This document shows positions 12,237 to 24,679 of a stretch of DNA of 60,000 bases, piece after piece. The translations under genes and the position numbers were made by a program. The notes under the pieces are model-generated. The model was not told the DNA's origin. It did not search any database and saw nothing but the letters and a program-made list of their open reading frames with translations. Source of the DNA: Hydractinia symbiolongicarpus (lineage: Eukaryota; Cnidaria; Hydrozoa; Anthoathecata; Hydractiniidae); contig NC_079882.1 of assembly GCF_029227915.1 (NCBI RefSeq), positions 7,070,001 through 7,130,000 of the forward strand. Reading direction: 5' to 3'. Positions within the stretch are counted from its first letter, which is position 1, and the number at the start of each line of letters is the position of its first letter.

Positions 12237-13441
12237 TCAGTCAGGGAAAACTTTTAAATATGCTGTTACAGTATAAATAGTATGTTACCTTCCAATTAAA
12301 CATTCAATAAAATTTGAATGCTTATATATGGCTCTTTTTCCCTGGTCGCATTGTGTTTTGTGTTTTAATGGAAGGAATAACTTTAAATGTAGTTTTGTTA
12401 ATATAACCATGTTCATTTAACAAAGAGTTTATGAGATATAACAAGTTTTTAGCCAAGGTGTAGTTTATTTGGCTGTAGACAGCCATATTAAAATGTATAC
12501 AATCAAAATAAGCAAGATAAAAATTGATACAATGCTGTTTCTTAGTTAGCTTTCTTGTTGTTTCGCTTTCTATTACTTTAACCTCCTGAGGCTTTCATCA
12601 AAAAGTATCGCTGTGACTTGTCGTCATCTTGCCTCTCATGCAGATTTAGCTGAATGTGAACAAGATGGATTTTGCCGCCTATTAAAGTAAGGGAGTTTCC
12701 GCATAAAAGCACATGTTCCCTACATCAATTTTTTTGATTGGTTTAAAATAATTGAAGGTGGTCATACATACTTCTTGTCACTAAAAAAGATACAAATTTT
12801 GGCTTAAGTGTGTGAATTTTGGAAAAAAATTGTTTTTAACAGTTTAAATAAGCTATTTACTGCTTAAATAGTATCGGATGCCTAATTAGGAGGCGTAGTT
12901 TATTTATATACCTTATTCCATAAAATTAACGAGTCAAGAAATTAACGCGAATTAAATTAACGTGAATTAAATTAACGGTCATGAAATTAACATGGTTCTT
13001 TTTTAAAATGCATTTAATTAATGCGAATTTGAGAAAAAGAGAAAAAAAAATTTAACAGTAACTGTTTTTGTATAGTATGAACTTAAAATTTTACAAAAAT
13101 AGGTCCATGTTGATTTTTCAGTTAATTTTCCACTTGGATTAGAGTATAAAGATGATACAAAATCTATTTTAAGAATTATGGCTAAAAGGAGCACCGTTGA
13201 GCTATCATCCGATGAGAAAAAAATAATAATTTTTTTTTAAAAAATTATTATTTTGGCTTTAATATATTATAAAAGTCACCAAATTAACAGTATTTTAATT
13301 AGGGAGTCACGTTAATTAACGCTTAGTTTAGTTAATTAACGTGAATTTTGAAAAAACCACATGAATTTCATGACTCGTTAATTTCATGGAATATGGTATA
13401 CTGTAACAGCATATTTAATAGTTTTCCCTGACAGAATATAT
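12237..13441. repeat. Inverted repeat pair flanking a MITE
   Basis: CAGGGAAAACTTTTAAATATGCTGTTACAG at 12243-12272 recurs in inverted orientation at about 13401-13433 with one or two differences. The right arm directly abuts the MITE at 12911-13396; the left arm is 640 bp away from it. Termini starting CAGGG are hAT-like, but I found no matching 8-bp target duplication. Confidence 0.5.
12911..13396. mobile_element. TA-type MITE (486 bp)
   Basis: Left terminus CCTTATTCCATAAAATTAACGAGTCA and right terminus, reverse-complemented, CCATATTCCATGAAATTAACGAGTCA form TIRs of more than 30 bp with few mismatches. TATA flanks both sides (12907-12910, 13397-13400), consistent with TA target duplication. 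The interior repeats the word AATTAACG many times and codes for nothing. Confidence 0.75.
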
Positions 13442-15251
13442 GCCCAAATGTGCAAATTAGGATTTGATAGTTGCTTTAAAAGAAAAAAATATTTTTTTAT
13501 CTTTTTATAAGTACTATATACATCTGTAATTTTATTAGTTAGTTTACTTACCTTCTTACTTACGAGAATGTAGGTTAGCTAGCAGCTTTATATAGGAGGA
13601 GGGTTATATAAAAGTCTAGCTAACTTGCCCCCACGTGATAAATAAATAAAAGATGGTATATATTCTAATTCCGAAATTGCAGCCGCCAAGGTAGTAAACA
13701 CATGCTTATGCCCAGCAAAAATGAACCAAATTACCCCAAATCAAATTACTTCCACAGCACACGATGCTACTGTTCTGCCATCTTTGTTTGTTGGATATCA
13801 CGTTATGCAATCTTGACGACGTACCCTGAGGTCTGGAATACGGAATCGCAGGGTGTCGCTCTTATTTTTGCTTACGCGTGCAACGGCGCAAAGACTAGAA
13901 ACAAACAAAATCAGATCCTTCTAATATTTGACTTATGTACCAACTCCATTTTTTCACTTTTTGACAATCCCAGACGGCGAGAAAACCCAATTTTTGACAA
14001 TAAATCTGTTGTTGTTAACCGTCAAATAAGCTTTAAAACTGCCATTTGCGATATTATTTTGCGGGGCTTTTTTTACTCCACAAGTTCGCAACAGTTAAAC
14101 AAGAATTCGAATTTTTAATTAATAAGCTATCTTCATTCAATCAATCTACACCTAACTTATCTTTCTTGATATAATCACCCTTAAATAGTTGATATCCAGT
14201 AATTTTATGTCCTGTTATTTATGTTAGTAATCCCTCTAAATACTGGTCGTGTACCCGTGCAAGAGTTTTTAAAAAAACTAGGGTCCAATGTTGTTGTTGA
14301 TAAAATATTTCAGGGTGTATCTTTAGGGTGTATCTTCTTTAACCTATAGTGGCCTAGTAACGAGGTTAACTACGAAGGCCCCTCTATGGCTCACCTCTCT
14401 TCTTACTAAAAACACTTCTCTTCTTAGTCAAAACACTTTCCCCTTTTTCCTCCGAAAACTTTTCTTCCGTTTGAAACATTTCTCTTTCAAAGTGTGAAAC
14501 ACTTCTCTTAATATATATTAACTAGTTATTTAAACCCGTAGAATAATTCACTTATTTTATCGCGCTTCTTATCACAAAAAGGTTTTTTGATAATTTCCTT
14601 AAAAAGGCTGAAAAAGAAACATTTTAAACAAAATCCCGTGGAGATATCCACTCAAAAATCATTTGTTGTGAGTTTCATTTTAAACACGCAAACAATTAAA
14701 ACTTTTGAACGAAATTGACAACTATAATAACAACGTTAATTGTCTGTGACTTTACTCGTATAACAATTTACAACAAAGCTCCCGTCACGGTAAATTTAAA
14801 TTCGCATGCAATAAAATTCCTAACTAATGAAATCACTATATTTTATTATTTGATTTGTTTTAACCAAACAGCGATAATCATTGTTCTTTTCGTCAAAACG
14901 GTTTGTTTTTAATTCCATCCAAGCGGGAATAAATACAACCAATATGTTTTTTATATAACAGTAGACAATAGACACGTGCTAAAGGGAATAACAAAAACTA
15001 ATTACCCATGACTTTTGTGTAATAAAGTCATTACATAAAGGTTTTTATAAGAACAATAAAATAAATTAACCGTGACTTTTTTTAAAAGAAAAATTTTAAA
15101 ACAGTTTGAAAAATAACACAAAAGACAGAATAAAAATAAAAGTTTAGCAAAAGTGACATGTTACCGTGGCTGTTTCTTTGGAAAAAACAACATATTCACT
15201 TTGCAAAAGTCACAGACAGAAAGACAGACAGAACTGGCGTATTATTATATA
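13442..15251. other. Intergenic, no recognisable gene
   Basis: AT-rich DNA. The 138-codon frame at 13702-14118 has no recognisable domain. A periodic CACTTCTCTTC repeat is at about 14390-14520. The rest shows no structure I can name. Confidence 0.5.
14390..14520 (+). repeat. Periodic CACTTCTCTT repeat, copy 1
   Basis: The word CACTTCTCTT or a close variant recurs about every 20-25 bp after GGCTCACCTCTCTTC. The same design occurs inverted at 49400-49520, on the other side of the Polinton block, where it also borders a CTATGGCTCAC word. Confidence 0.6.
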
Positions 15252-15793
15252 GACTAGTCGTTAGCCCGTGGATAAATCAACGGGGTCGCCCGTCCTTTCA
15301 ATTTACCCGTCGCAACAAAGTGGATAAGAATTTATCGCATTTGTTATTCGTGTTTCCGTAGCACGATTTTCTAACTCAGCGGAGGGGTCTGCGCAGAGAC
15401 AGACAGACGGAATACGGCTATTATTAAAGAGACTAGTCGTTAGCCCGAGGAAAAATCCACGGGTTCGCCCGTCCTTTCAATTTACCCGTCGCAACAAAGT
15501 GGATAAAAATATATCGCATTTGATATTCGTGTTTCCGTAACATCATTTTCTAACTCAGCGGGGGGTCCGCGCAGAGACAGACAGACAGAATACGGCTATT
15601 ATAAAGAGACTAGTCGTTAGTCCGTAGAAAAATCCACGGGGTCGCCCGTCCTTTATATATCACATTTGCAACAAAGCGGACAGAAATATATCGCATTTGG
15701 TATTGATGCGCATTTTAAAAATTCCGTGTTTCCGTTACGGGACGGCGCTTTTGCGGACACACAGACAGACAGACGACGGCTATTATTAAAGAG
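15252..15793 (+). repeat. 178-bp tandem repeat, three units
   Basis: Units start at 15252, 15431 and 15608 with GACTAGTCGTTAG and contain CACGGGGTCGCCCGTCCTTT-type cores. They end in CAGACAGACAGA then ACGGCTATTATTAAAGA. Unit lengths are 179, 177 and about 186 bp; the third is the most diverged. Upstream, 15190-15250 carries a partial unit end. A diverged relative appears at 3488-4250. Confidence 0.85.
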
Positions 15794-16059
15794 ATACGAC
15801 ATGTGTAAAATATATATGTGTATTTAATTAAATCTAAAAATTACATCATCATGTATAAAAACCTAAAATTACATATAATTAAAACATCGTCTAGTGGATT
15901 TCGTTAATACTAAAATCTATTTGTCATAATATCATACTTTTTGAAGTTATGCTATTATGAAAAAGTGTTAATATGTTACAGGCTAATTGTTCACTTAAAG
16001 TTGGCTTCTGTATCCGTATAAAATATGCTTTAAGAATTTTTTTTTAAAAAAAGAACCGA

Positions 16060-17240
16060 AGGCACTTTTGAAATTATTTTCCAAGTAAACGAGTAACCAC
16101 TATATGCAACAATATGCACAGCTGGCTCTGACTTTCCTTTAATCGATTCATGCTCTCTCCAGCCTATTTCTGCATTACGAATTGTTTTGCCAATGTATTT
16201 CTTGCCTTACAAGCACACTCCTACGCATATAACACAGGATGGATATCTGTTTCTGTCTTTTAAAGGAAACAAAGATTCTAATTTCTTTGTTGATCATAAT
16301 ACGATAAAAATAAAACGGTCATCGTAAACTCATTAAGTTTGTTTATAAATTTCTTAACATCTTTTTCATTTTGTTCACAAAATGGTATTGCAAAATAGTA
16401 ATTTTCATTTTTTTCAAATAGCCGATCAGGAATAATGTCCACCTCCTTTTCGTTATTTTTCAAACTATCAATGACACTTGATATGTAAGGGACATTCGCT
16501 TTCTTATATTTCTCTCGTATGTACTTTATTTCCTCTTTATTATTATTATTATTCCGATTATTTATACAGGGTAGCCACTGCAGTGTTGGAAACACTGTTA
16601 TCAATGCGGGTCCTGTGTTCTGAATGTATACATTAAGTATACACCGGCAATACCTACCCAAATTTCCTCACATGGCATGGGTTGACCCGTAGCTGTGGTA
16701 AAGACACTTGCTAAACATGCCCGCGCTGTGGACCGAACCACGGACCTTGTGATTACGAAGTGAACTCCATAACCACAAGGCCACGCGCCATAAGCTGCTA
16801 GAGATTTTTTGTGCTCTGTGAAGGTCTCCATTTACAGCACTTCTTTTATATATTATCGGAACTGCCGACTTTCAATAGGTAGCTAATTTATTTTCATTTC
16901 GATATACCATTGCTTCAAATGTATTACCTTAATAATGTGTGTATCAAGATATTTCGTTGGGTTCTTCACGACGGTCAATTTTAATATTTGGGTGATAACT
17001 ATTAAGTGCTTCAAATAATAAATCATGTACATCTCTTTTCCCTTTAGTACATACGTCATCGACAAACGGTTTGTAAAAATTTGGTTTTATGGATAATACT
17101 GTGTCACATTCCATTTTATTCATGTATATTCCCGAGAATATTATAGAAATGGGTCCTCCCATTGGGCAATCATCTAATTGTCCTAAAAATACTTCTCTTA
17201 ATGTAACTCAAAAAATTCCTAGATTCAATTCTGGTCCGCA
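16060..17240 (-). mobile_element. Penelope-like element fragment (reverse transcriptase plus GIY-YIG), interrupted
   Basis: Reading the minus strand, 17240-16883 encodes a reverse transcriptase core with MGGPISIIFSG and the catalytic-type FVDDV, then a frame containing NPTKYLDTHI. After a SINE, 16560-16278 continues with IPFCEQNEKDVKKFINKLN. From about 16270 to 16060 a frame with CVICVGVCL, stop, GKKYIGKTIRNAEIGWREHES gives the GIY-YIG endonuclease motifs (Cys pair, YIGKT, R, EH). Order RT then GIY-YIG is diagnostic of Penelope-like elements. Stops and frameshifts make it inactive, and the 5' half is absent. Confidence 0.8.
16575..16810 (-). mobile_element. tRNA-derived SINE inside the Penelope-like element
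   Basis: On the minus strand a tRNA-like head has TGGCCTTGTGGTTATGG (A box) and GGTTCGGTCCAC (B box, plus-strand 16728-16739), followed by a body of about 150 bp. It separates two parts of one Penelope-like coding sequence, so it inserted later. Ends are approximate. Confidence 0.65.
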
Positions 17241-17543
17241 ATGTTGATTGAGGAGCTGGAGTGTGATAACTCCCGTTTTTAAATAAAAAATTCTTCACTT
17301 TCTATCGCTCTAAACAAAAAACCTGTTGTTTTTTAACCTAAACCCTAATATTCTTATAAAGCACATTCTTGTAAAAGAAAAATCATGTAATTTGCTTAGG
17401 GGGCACAACCATAATTTTGAGGGCTCAAGGCATTCATTTGGCCATTCATTGTGTCTATTGAGAAGTAAAATTAACTACTCCGTTACTGAGCTGATTTGAT
17501 TCGTGAGTGTTAGCTAAGGGTACTTTTTGCTAGCTAGGAGACC

Positions 17544-17745
17544 AGAGATAGGAAAATGTATGTTCTAGCGCAGTTGCATGCGCGCAATGCAGTGACGTCA
17601 CGGCAAGTCACAACAAATCCGGCACCATACCATTCTTAGCCATGCCTAGCCATGCCTAGCAGGGTAAAGTCCCTAATAAGTAAGGACGTCATCAAAGTAT
17701 ACAGAATAAGAGGTCCAAAAATTTTCTAGCGCAATTTCCATAATA
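17544..17745 (+). repeat. Left terminal inverted repeat of element A
   Basis: Pairs with 48840-49052. The first 60 bp are nearly identical and contain GTATGTTCTAGCGCAG, a GCATGCGCGCAAT block and the palindrome TGACGTCA (17593-17600). Further in, TCTAGCGCAATT and GTCATCAA words recur at corresponding positions, but indels accumulate. Confidence 0.8.
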
Positions 17746-17874
17746 TTCTACGCGCATAAAGGGAAATTCGCTATCATACAAAAATGAGTAAGGGGAAATT
17801 CCCTTGAGGGGAATAACCGCGTTAGTTTTGAGCAGAATGAAGTCCTCCGAAAATGTAAAAATTTTATACAATAA

Positions 17875-19467
17875 AAGAGAGAATGGAATCACATACGGTC
17901 AAAACAATTACGAGATATCGCAAAAGGTCGTGGACTAACAGGGTATTATAGGCTAGGTAAAGCCGAATTGGTTGCCTTGTTGGACGTACCGCAGAGGCCA
18001 CCCAGAAGTTCCGGACAACGAAAGCCCGTAAGACCTATAACCATACTACCAACGCTGGAGGCCATGGATATTTTTGATACCCAAGAGATGTCGAAAAATC
18101 GTTCAGTTGTAAGTGATAAAATGCGGAAATGGTACAACTGGCTAGTTGATGCCGTCCCAAAGTCTATAAAAGAGGGGTCAAGAGTACCTATACAGCATTC
18201 AATCGCAGGGTGATGAGGCTCTATGGGAGGGTAGCAAATACAAGACCTACTCTGGATGATGAAGTCGAACAGGAGGCTAACCAGGACTATCTACATGAAC
18301 AGCCAGGGCAAGATATCACACCATAGGAACATAAGCATGCTCTCCACAGGATCTTTCGGAGTTTCCGAATTCCTGGTATAGGAGGTGCCGACGTTGACGG
18401 GTATATCGGGATGGTCCGACCCAACGTGAAAACCTTAGTTGAGGGGCAGGTAGAAGACATGGGGTCAGCGAAGGTACGGATATTCCTATGGATTATGTGG
18501 AAGAAGAAGAAGACGAACCTGGGGGAGGCCAGCGATGAGGAGTATATTGAGGTAGGGAAGGTTTTCACCAGCAACATGACGTCAGTCTTCCAGGGCAACG
18601 ACATGGATGACGTGCTGAATAGGATATTCGCCCAGGTGAAAACACATGTAGAAAATCCAGCATTACCCCAGAGTGGTTTCACAACCTCCAAAATACTATA
18701 CCTCGACGTAGACTTCCACAAATTGAGACTAACAAGGGGTTTATCTTATATACAAGCACCTAAAAGGATAGCCTCCAAGAAGGGCATTATTAATCCAAAA
18801 AATGATGATGAGGAGTGTTTCAAGTGGGCCATCATCGCCAGCCTACATGATCAGGAGATTGAAAGGGATCCTCAAAGAATCAGCAAGCTGAGACCATACG
18901 TAGGCCAATATAATTGGGAAAGTATAGAGTTTCCTACAAGTATTAAGGATATATCAAAGTTCGAGGATAATGACAAGGAGATTGCGTTGAATCTATTGTA
19001 AATCACCGATGGCAAGAGGATCAATATCCTACGTCGATCAACGCATAACGGACGTGGCAAGCAGGTGAATCTAATATATATCACCGATGGCAAGAAGAAT
19101 CACTACACAGCCATCAAAAGCCTATCGCGACTCCTTGGTATTGAGACCTCAAAAAATACAGCAAAAATGCACTTCTGCCTAAATTTTTTGCAGGCCTTCC
19201 CCACAATTATATCGAGGGACAAGCACTATAGGTACTGCATCAATTATGAGGCTGTTAAAATTACGATGCCAAATAAGGCTGAAAAATGGCTATACTACAG
19301 GGATGGCCAACAGCAATTCAAGGTACCATTTGCCATCTATGCAGACTTCGATAGTCTGCTAATTCCGGTAGAATATGCCAGGAATACCAAGACGTAAAGG
19401 CTGAGTAAGCATGTACCATCCGGCTGGTGTACCTATAGCACATTTGCCTAGGGAGATGTACCAGATC
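17875..19467 (+). pseudogene. Element A protein-primed DNA polymerase B, N-terminal part
   Basis: The frame begins with a SAP-like helix-extended-loop motif (LRDIAKGRGLTGYYRLGKAE, about 17905-17965), then a WYNWLVDAVPKSIK segment, a frameshift near 18210, and a long frame from 18411 with IINPKNDDEECFKWAI and a DISKFEDND segment. One in-frame TAA stands at 18999-19001. YADFDSLL near 19340 is the exonuclease I-type motif. Element B was inserted at 19467; the polymerase frame resumes at 41309. A SAP-like start is common in animal Polinton-type polymerases as I remember them. The protein would replicate the element from protein-primed ends. Confidence 0.8.
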
Positions 19468-19867
19468 AGTAGTAATAGGGAGTTACCATAAGCGGTTTTT
19501 CAATTTTCCACGGTCAAACCCTTATAAAAATTACATACAGTTTTTTACTTGTGACGTCACAGATTTCATCATACCTCAAATGAGTAAAACAGGTCACGTG
19601 ACCCCCACATCCATCAAATCTGCTGACATCACCAAAAACTTGTGACGTCACAGATTTTATCATACCTTAAATGAGTAAAAAGATCACGTGACCACGTGAC
19701 ATCATCAAAAATCTACGCATGCGCAAAACCTTCAACGATCGATAGCCTTCGGTCTGACAAAATCCCACGGTATTTTGAGTAGCAAGGAAATCCCCTACTC
19801 AAACCACGACTGCTGCTAGTTGAGGTTGAACTGTACTTATAATAAAAGAGAAATGAGTTGGTTCAAG
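19468..19867 (+). repeat. Left terminal inverted repeat of element B
   Basis: Pairs with 40893-41308 at roughly 90% identity by eye. It contains two TGACGTCA palindromes (19552-19559, 19643-19650), several CACGTG boxes (19595-19600, 19685-19690, 19693-19698), a CTTATAAAAA TATA-like stretch, and an imperfect internal duplication (ACTTGTGACGTCACAGATTT occurs twice). It ends just inside the polymerase start codon region, so the first codons (MSWF) lie in the repeat. Confidence 0.85.
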
Positions 19868-22800
19868 AATGCAATCAGTAAACTATACAGCACTGTATCA
19901 GCGCCAGTAGCAGCAACTCACGACGCTCTTGCAGATCGATTACAGAGTGTGCGGGATACTGTTACTCTTTATTACAACAAGGCAAAGGAACAAATTTCGA
20001 GAGGGACAACACTGCACGACGAAGTCGAACAGGAAGCACAGAAGGACTACTACGACACGAGGACATCCAAGACGAATATCAGGGAATCGAAGACATTTAA
20101 CATATTTTTGACGAAAATGACACAGAACTCTTGGAAGACAGAAATCGCGTCAAGACATGGCTGTTCAACAAAAATCTGAACCAACCACTGACAGATGCGA
20201 TCATGCAAAAAATCACACCTCATATAGACATGCGCGTTAATGTTGTTTCTACAGTTGCAGCTGTGATATTTACCGAGGTGGGGGTGGCGTATCTTCCTAT
20301 CACAAAACTAAGAGCTCCAAGTCGCTATCAAGCATCGCAGAGATCGAAGCTTTCATAGAAGAATGTGAAATGAAGCGTCTGGATCTGGAGAATGAGTTTT
20401 GGGGTAAGGCATATGTACCACCAGAACGAACCATCGAGACTCCTGGAGCATATGAAGGGAAACTTGTGTTTAACCACGTGCAAATTAAGTTGATCTCTAC
20501 GAGAGAGCCTCTGTTGGGATGCAGCCCTCTTCCGGATTGGCTGCGAAAAACGAGGTGCATCTACGCTATGGATGGAAAAACGGAAAGAACCGACAATTTG
20601 TGCATGTTGCTATGCCTAGCTGTTCACTACCGGGGAGAGCGAAAACAGCTCTCGCACTAGCACGTCTATAGACAAAATCAGTACAAAAAAGGCTTAGACA
20701 CAATCAATCTTGGTATGCGGGATGGGCACTGTTTCTACATAAAAAAGATGAATGTTTTAACACAACACTGGGAATGCGAGGTATGCGGCCAGCTTTTCAC
20801 AAAAGCTTGCAATCTCATGCGGCATAAGAAGAACGAATGCGATGCGGTCAAGACGACAATCATTTGCAAAGGTGAGAATGTGAAACGTATGCTGAGCAAG
20901 TCGGAATAGGTCTTTTACGACGAGAACTTTAGGGGCGTGGCGTGTCAATGGATAGAGGTGATGTCAGAGCAGACGGGGAGGCACATACATCACGCGCTCT
21001 GTGGGCACGGAGGAGAACGAGTGATGCGAAATGTAGGGCACGAGTTGTGTAAAGTTGACAGTTATGACCCTATTTCGAAGACCGTCTACGAATACAACGG
21101 CTGCAAGTGGCACTGATTTCTCTGTCAACCGAAGAGATCCAATGTAGACAAGAATCGGTACGCTTCAACTAAGTATAAGGAAAATGAGATAAAAGATTTA
21201 GGTTATAACCTTGTCACAGCCTCGAAATGTGAAAATCCACCCAAAATCAACGTGGCAAAAAAAGACTTTTGACCATATTCTCACTACACCATTTTTGATT
21301 TCGAGGCGCTTTTGCTGCCCCTGAATCAGCGGCAAACAGCAGACCTGATGTACAGATCGGAGCATATTCCGATAAGTGTCGCCATTCACGATAGTCTTAA
21401 GGTTACTGTAAAGGAAAAAACTCACTTCATGAGTAGTCTCAGAAAAACCCTTATAATTTATCAATACTTTTATATTTTTTTTATGTTTTTTTGTTTCTGA
21501 ATGCTTGATGAAAGACTTTTTTGATGGTGCTATTTTCATGAGATGGTAATTTTCCAAAAAGAAAATATAATAAAATAAACACACATCAACTTTTTTTCAC
21601 CGTGCGTTTTAAAATGGCTTCTTTTTCCAAACGCGTGGTCGCAGACTTCTCGTTTTCGCACCATTATATTTAGCATAAAATAAATTCAAAAGGTTGCCCG
21701 GTTTTTTTTTTCTCTAATAACGTCGTTATGAAATTATTTGTAATTATATATAATCATTAAAAAAATGCATATTTTTTTCTTTCTGTCGTCATAATTCGCT
21801 AATCAGTAATTTATACAAAAAAATCCGGGAACCTTTTGGGCATAATTTATTCAGCTTTTCATTACCGAAAATTTCGATGAGCCAATGGAAAGCTTTCGGA
21901 AAAAGAGACCACAAACGTAAAGGCATGTATGCGAAAATTTACTAACGAGATATTTGTTTTTAAAGATTTTCGTAGGTGTTATAAAAATGTGTGAACTGAG
22001 TATGCAGAAAGATGATAGAAGTGCGAGCTTTTTCTTTATGCTGAATACGTGTGCACACGCTCAGAATTATTAATAGACAGAAGTCAGGGTTACAAGAGAT
22101 AGCTCATATGCATATTCCTTAACTTTGATTTTTTTTAATTCGATAGTGAAAGTAAACTATCTAAAAAATATTATTATGCTTATTTTTATACGGGAGTTCC
22201 ATATTATGCATAATGTTTACAAAAAATATGCTCAACTCATTTTGCACATATTTTTTCAAAGGTGTGAAGGATATAACACCTCTAAAAAGGCTTTTTCCAG
22301 AAGAAAGGGATGTTCCAAACATTTTCATAGACTATAAAATATGTCATTGGAAAGAGAAATTTTTTTCCTATATCTTATGAATTTTTTGCAAGAAACCTAA
22401 AAAAAATGTTTCCTTTACAGTAACCTTAACGGAGATCCAACGTTCCTTGAGCACCAGGATCCCAAGGTCTTGGTTAAACAGTTCGTTGAGCAGCTGGAAA
22501 AAAGACAATCCCTCATCGTCGAAGAAGTCGAGAGAATGTAACCGAGGCCTGACGACTTTGACATGCTTTCAAAGAGGGCTCAAGAAGCTTGGAACGAGTG
22601 GGTGAAACAGGTAGCGGTGATCGGTTTTAATAGTGGAAAGTATGACATCAACCTGATCAAGCGGTACTTGCCAAAGACGATAGCGAAAAGATCAGGGTAG
22701 CGAAGAACAACAACGACTACATGTTCCTCACAACCTCGAGGTTCAAATTTCTCGATATCAAGAATTTTCTTGCCCCTGGGATGAGCTATGACAGTAGGTG

Positions 22801-24617
22801 TAAGTCTCTGGAATGTAAGCTTGAAAAGCTCGTGTTTCCTTACGAATGGTTGTCAAACTAAGACAAGTTTAGCCATGTGGGCCCCGTCGAGCACGAGGAC
22901 TTCCATAGTAGTCTTAGTGGGAAAAACACGCTATCTCCTGAAGAGTATGAAACATTTCGCGGAAAGTTTTACAAGCGATATTGCGTCACTATGGTGGAGT
23001 GGTTGCGCGAGTACAATCTAGCCGACGTGAAACCGTCCATTGAAGCCGTGGACAAGACAAGGCTGCAGTATTACGACGATGACATAGACATTTTGAAGGA
23101 TGCGGTAAGCATTCCAGGCGTGTCGATGCGCTAAGTCTTGAACAAGACTCTACGGCTGAACCCAAAGTTAGAGCTCTACGCCCCAGAAGAGCCTTGTAAG
23201 CATAAGTGTAAAGAAGACTGCTTCAACAGCAACGCGGAGCTACGCGCTTTGCCACACAGTTCCAAGAAGCGCAAGGCTTGCAAAGATGTTCAAACATCAT
23301 GCACAGAGTGCACGAAGAATGAGGCCTACGAGCTCTTGCAGACAGGGATGGTCGGTGGCCCAGCAATTGTCTTCTGTAGGTACCACGAGAGGGACGTGAC
23401 GGGTATCAGATCTCATATCTACAAGGAGCCAAACAAATGCAACACCATTCTAGGGTATGCCGCCAACATGCTCTACCCTAGTACCCTGCTGGAAGACTTT
23501 CCGTGTGGGAAGGAAAAGCTAGTCAAGGTGTCTACACCGACATCGGCGCTCGAGATACTGACGCAAGGTGTTCAAAATGGATCGCTCTTCGGCTTTGCGC
23601 AAGTCGATATCGAGGTACCTCCGGAACTGTATGATAAATTCAGCGAGATGGCTCCGCTATTTGTGGTCAAGGAGATATCCGATGATCAAATTTTCGAGCA
23701 CATGCAAGAGTACTTAAAAACTACGAGGCGCAAGTGTGTTTCAGGTACGCTTAAGCTACTAGGGTTGATGAAAGCTGAAAAGATCTTGTTTTATACGCCC
23801 GTACTGAAATGGTACGTTGACTATGGGTTGAAAGTGACTGCTTCTCACCAGTTTATCAAATACACTCGAGGTAAGCCATTTGCATGGTTTCCAAAAAAGA
23901 TTGCAGATGCACGACGACAAGCGAATAAAGACCCTGAAAAGCGTATTGCGGAGATACAGCCAAGTTGAAGGGGAACTCGTTCTACGGAGCGATGAGATCC
24001 CCGTATCTCAAACAACTTGAAGAGATAGGAGATGCGTACGAGATCAGAGAAGGTAAGCACAAGGTCGGTAACGATAGAGCTTACCAATGTGGTATGGCCG
24101 TCTATCAGCTAGCGAAGTTGCGCATGCTCGCATTCTACTACGACGAGTACGTAGACTGTCGAGACTTTGAGTATTGCTACATGGATACGGACTCGGCTTA
24201 TTTTGCCATCTCTGGAGAAGAGTTGCGAGATGTCGTTCGCCCTGAACGGACGAGTACGACAAAGACGTGAAAAACTGGCTTGTCATCGTTAAGTACTCGA
24301 GTCGAACGGGAGGGTTATTCAAAGCGGAATTCATCGGCTCTCGGATGATTGCCCTGAAAGCCAAGTGCTATTTCGTCGAAGGAAAAGAGGGTACCAAATT
24401 TTCATGCAAAGGGATGTCAAAGAAGCAGAATGCGGTGGCTTGGTCCAGGTACATGAGCACCTTAAAGGGGAGTTTAGACAATGCGAAAAACGTAGGTTTC
24501 TGGGTGCACAACCAGAGGATGGTCACGTACGAGCAAAACAAGCTAAGACTCTCAGCGTTCTACGATAAGCGGAAAATAATCCAGGATAGTATACATACGG
24601 TGCCTTTGGAGTTGTAA
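19853..24617 (+). pseudogene. Element B protein-primed DNA polymerase B (multi-domain)
   Basis: Starts MSWFKNAISKLYSTVSAP, at the inner edge of the TIR. In order: an alpha-helical N-terminus; a segment with GCSPLPDWLRKTRCIYAMD and DNLCMLLCLA that may be an OTU-like fold (inference); a C2H2-type finger near 20780-20840 (CEVCGQLF...CNLMRHKKNEC); a GC-K/x-WH nuclease-like motif near 21100; an exonuclease motif FDFEALL near 21297; and polymerase motif C MDTDSAYFAI near 24180. The gene is split by the TTAA MITE and by several stops and frameshifts (for example near 20180, 22860, 23133, 23966). The architecture differs from A's polymerase. A 39-bp insertion near 23227 is absent from C's copy. Confidence 0.85.
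21401..22425. mobile_element. TTAA-type (piggyBac-like) MITE in B's polymerase
   Basis: Termini GGTTACTGTAAAGGAAA (left) and the same 17 bases inverted (right end, 22409-22425) are bounded by the duplicated tetranucleotide TTAA (21397-21400, 22426-22429). Comparison with element C's polymerase shows no such sequence at this point. The 1,025-bp interior has no transposase frame. TTAA duplications are the hallmark of piggyBac transposition, so the element is probably non-autonomous. Confidence 0.85.
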
Positions 24618-24679
24618 GTCGCGTATTTCTGAGTAGTGGAAAAGATTGTAGCGCGGTTGCTCAAACAAAATTCCAATAA

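Noticed and set aside
13702-14118. 138-codon plus-strand frame
   Set aside because: No recognisable domain; composition not clearly coding.
18287-18721. 144-codon minus-strand frame
   Set aside because: Antisense shadow of the element A polymerase N-terminus.
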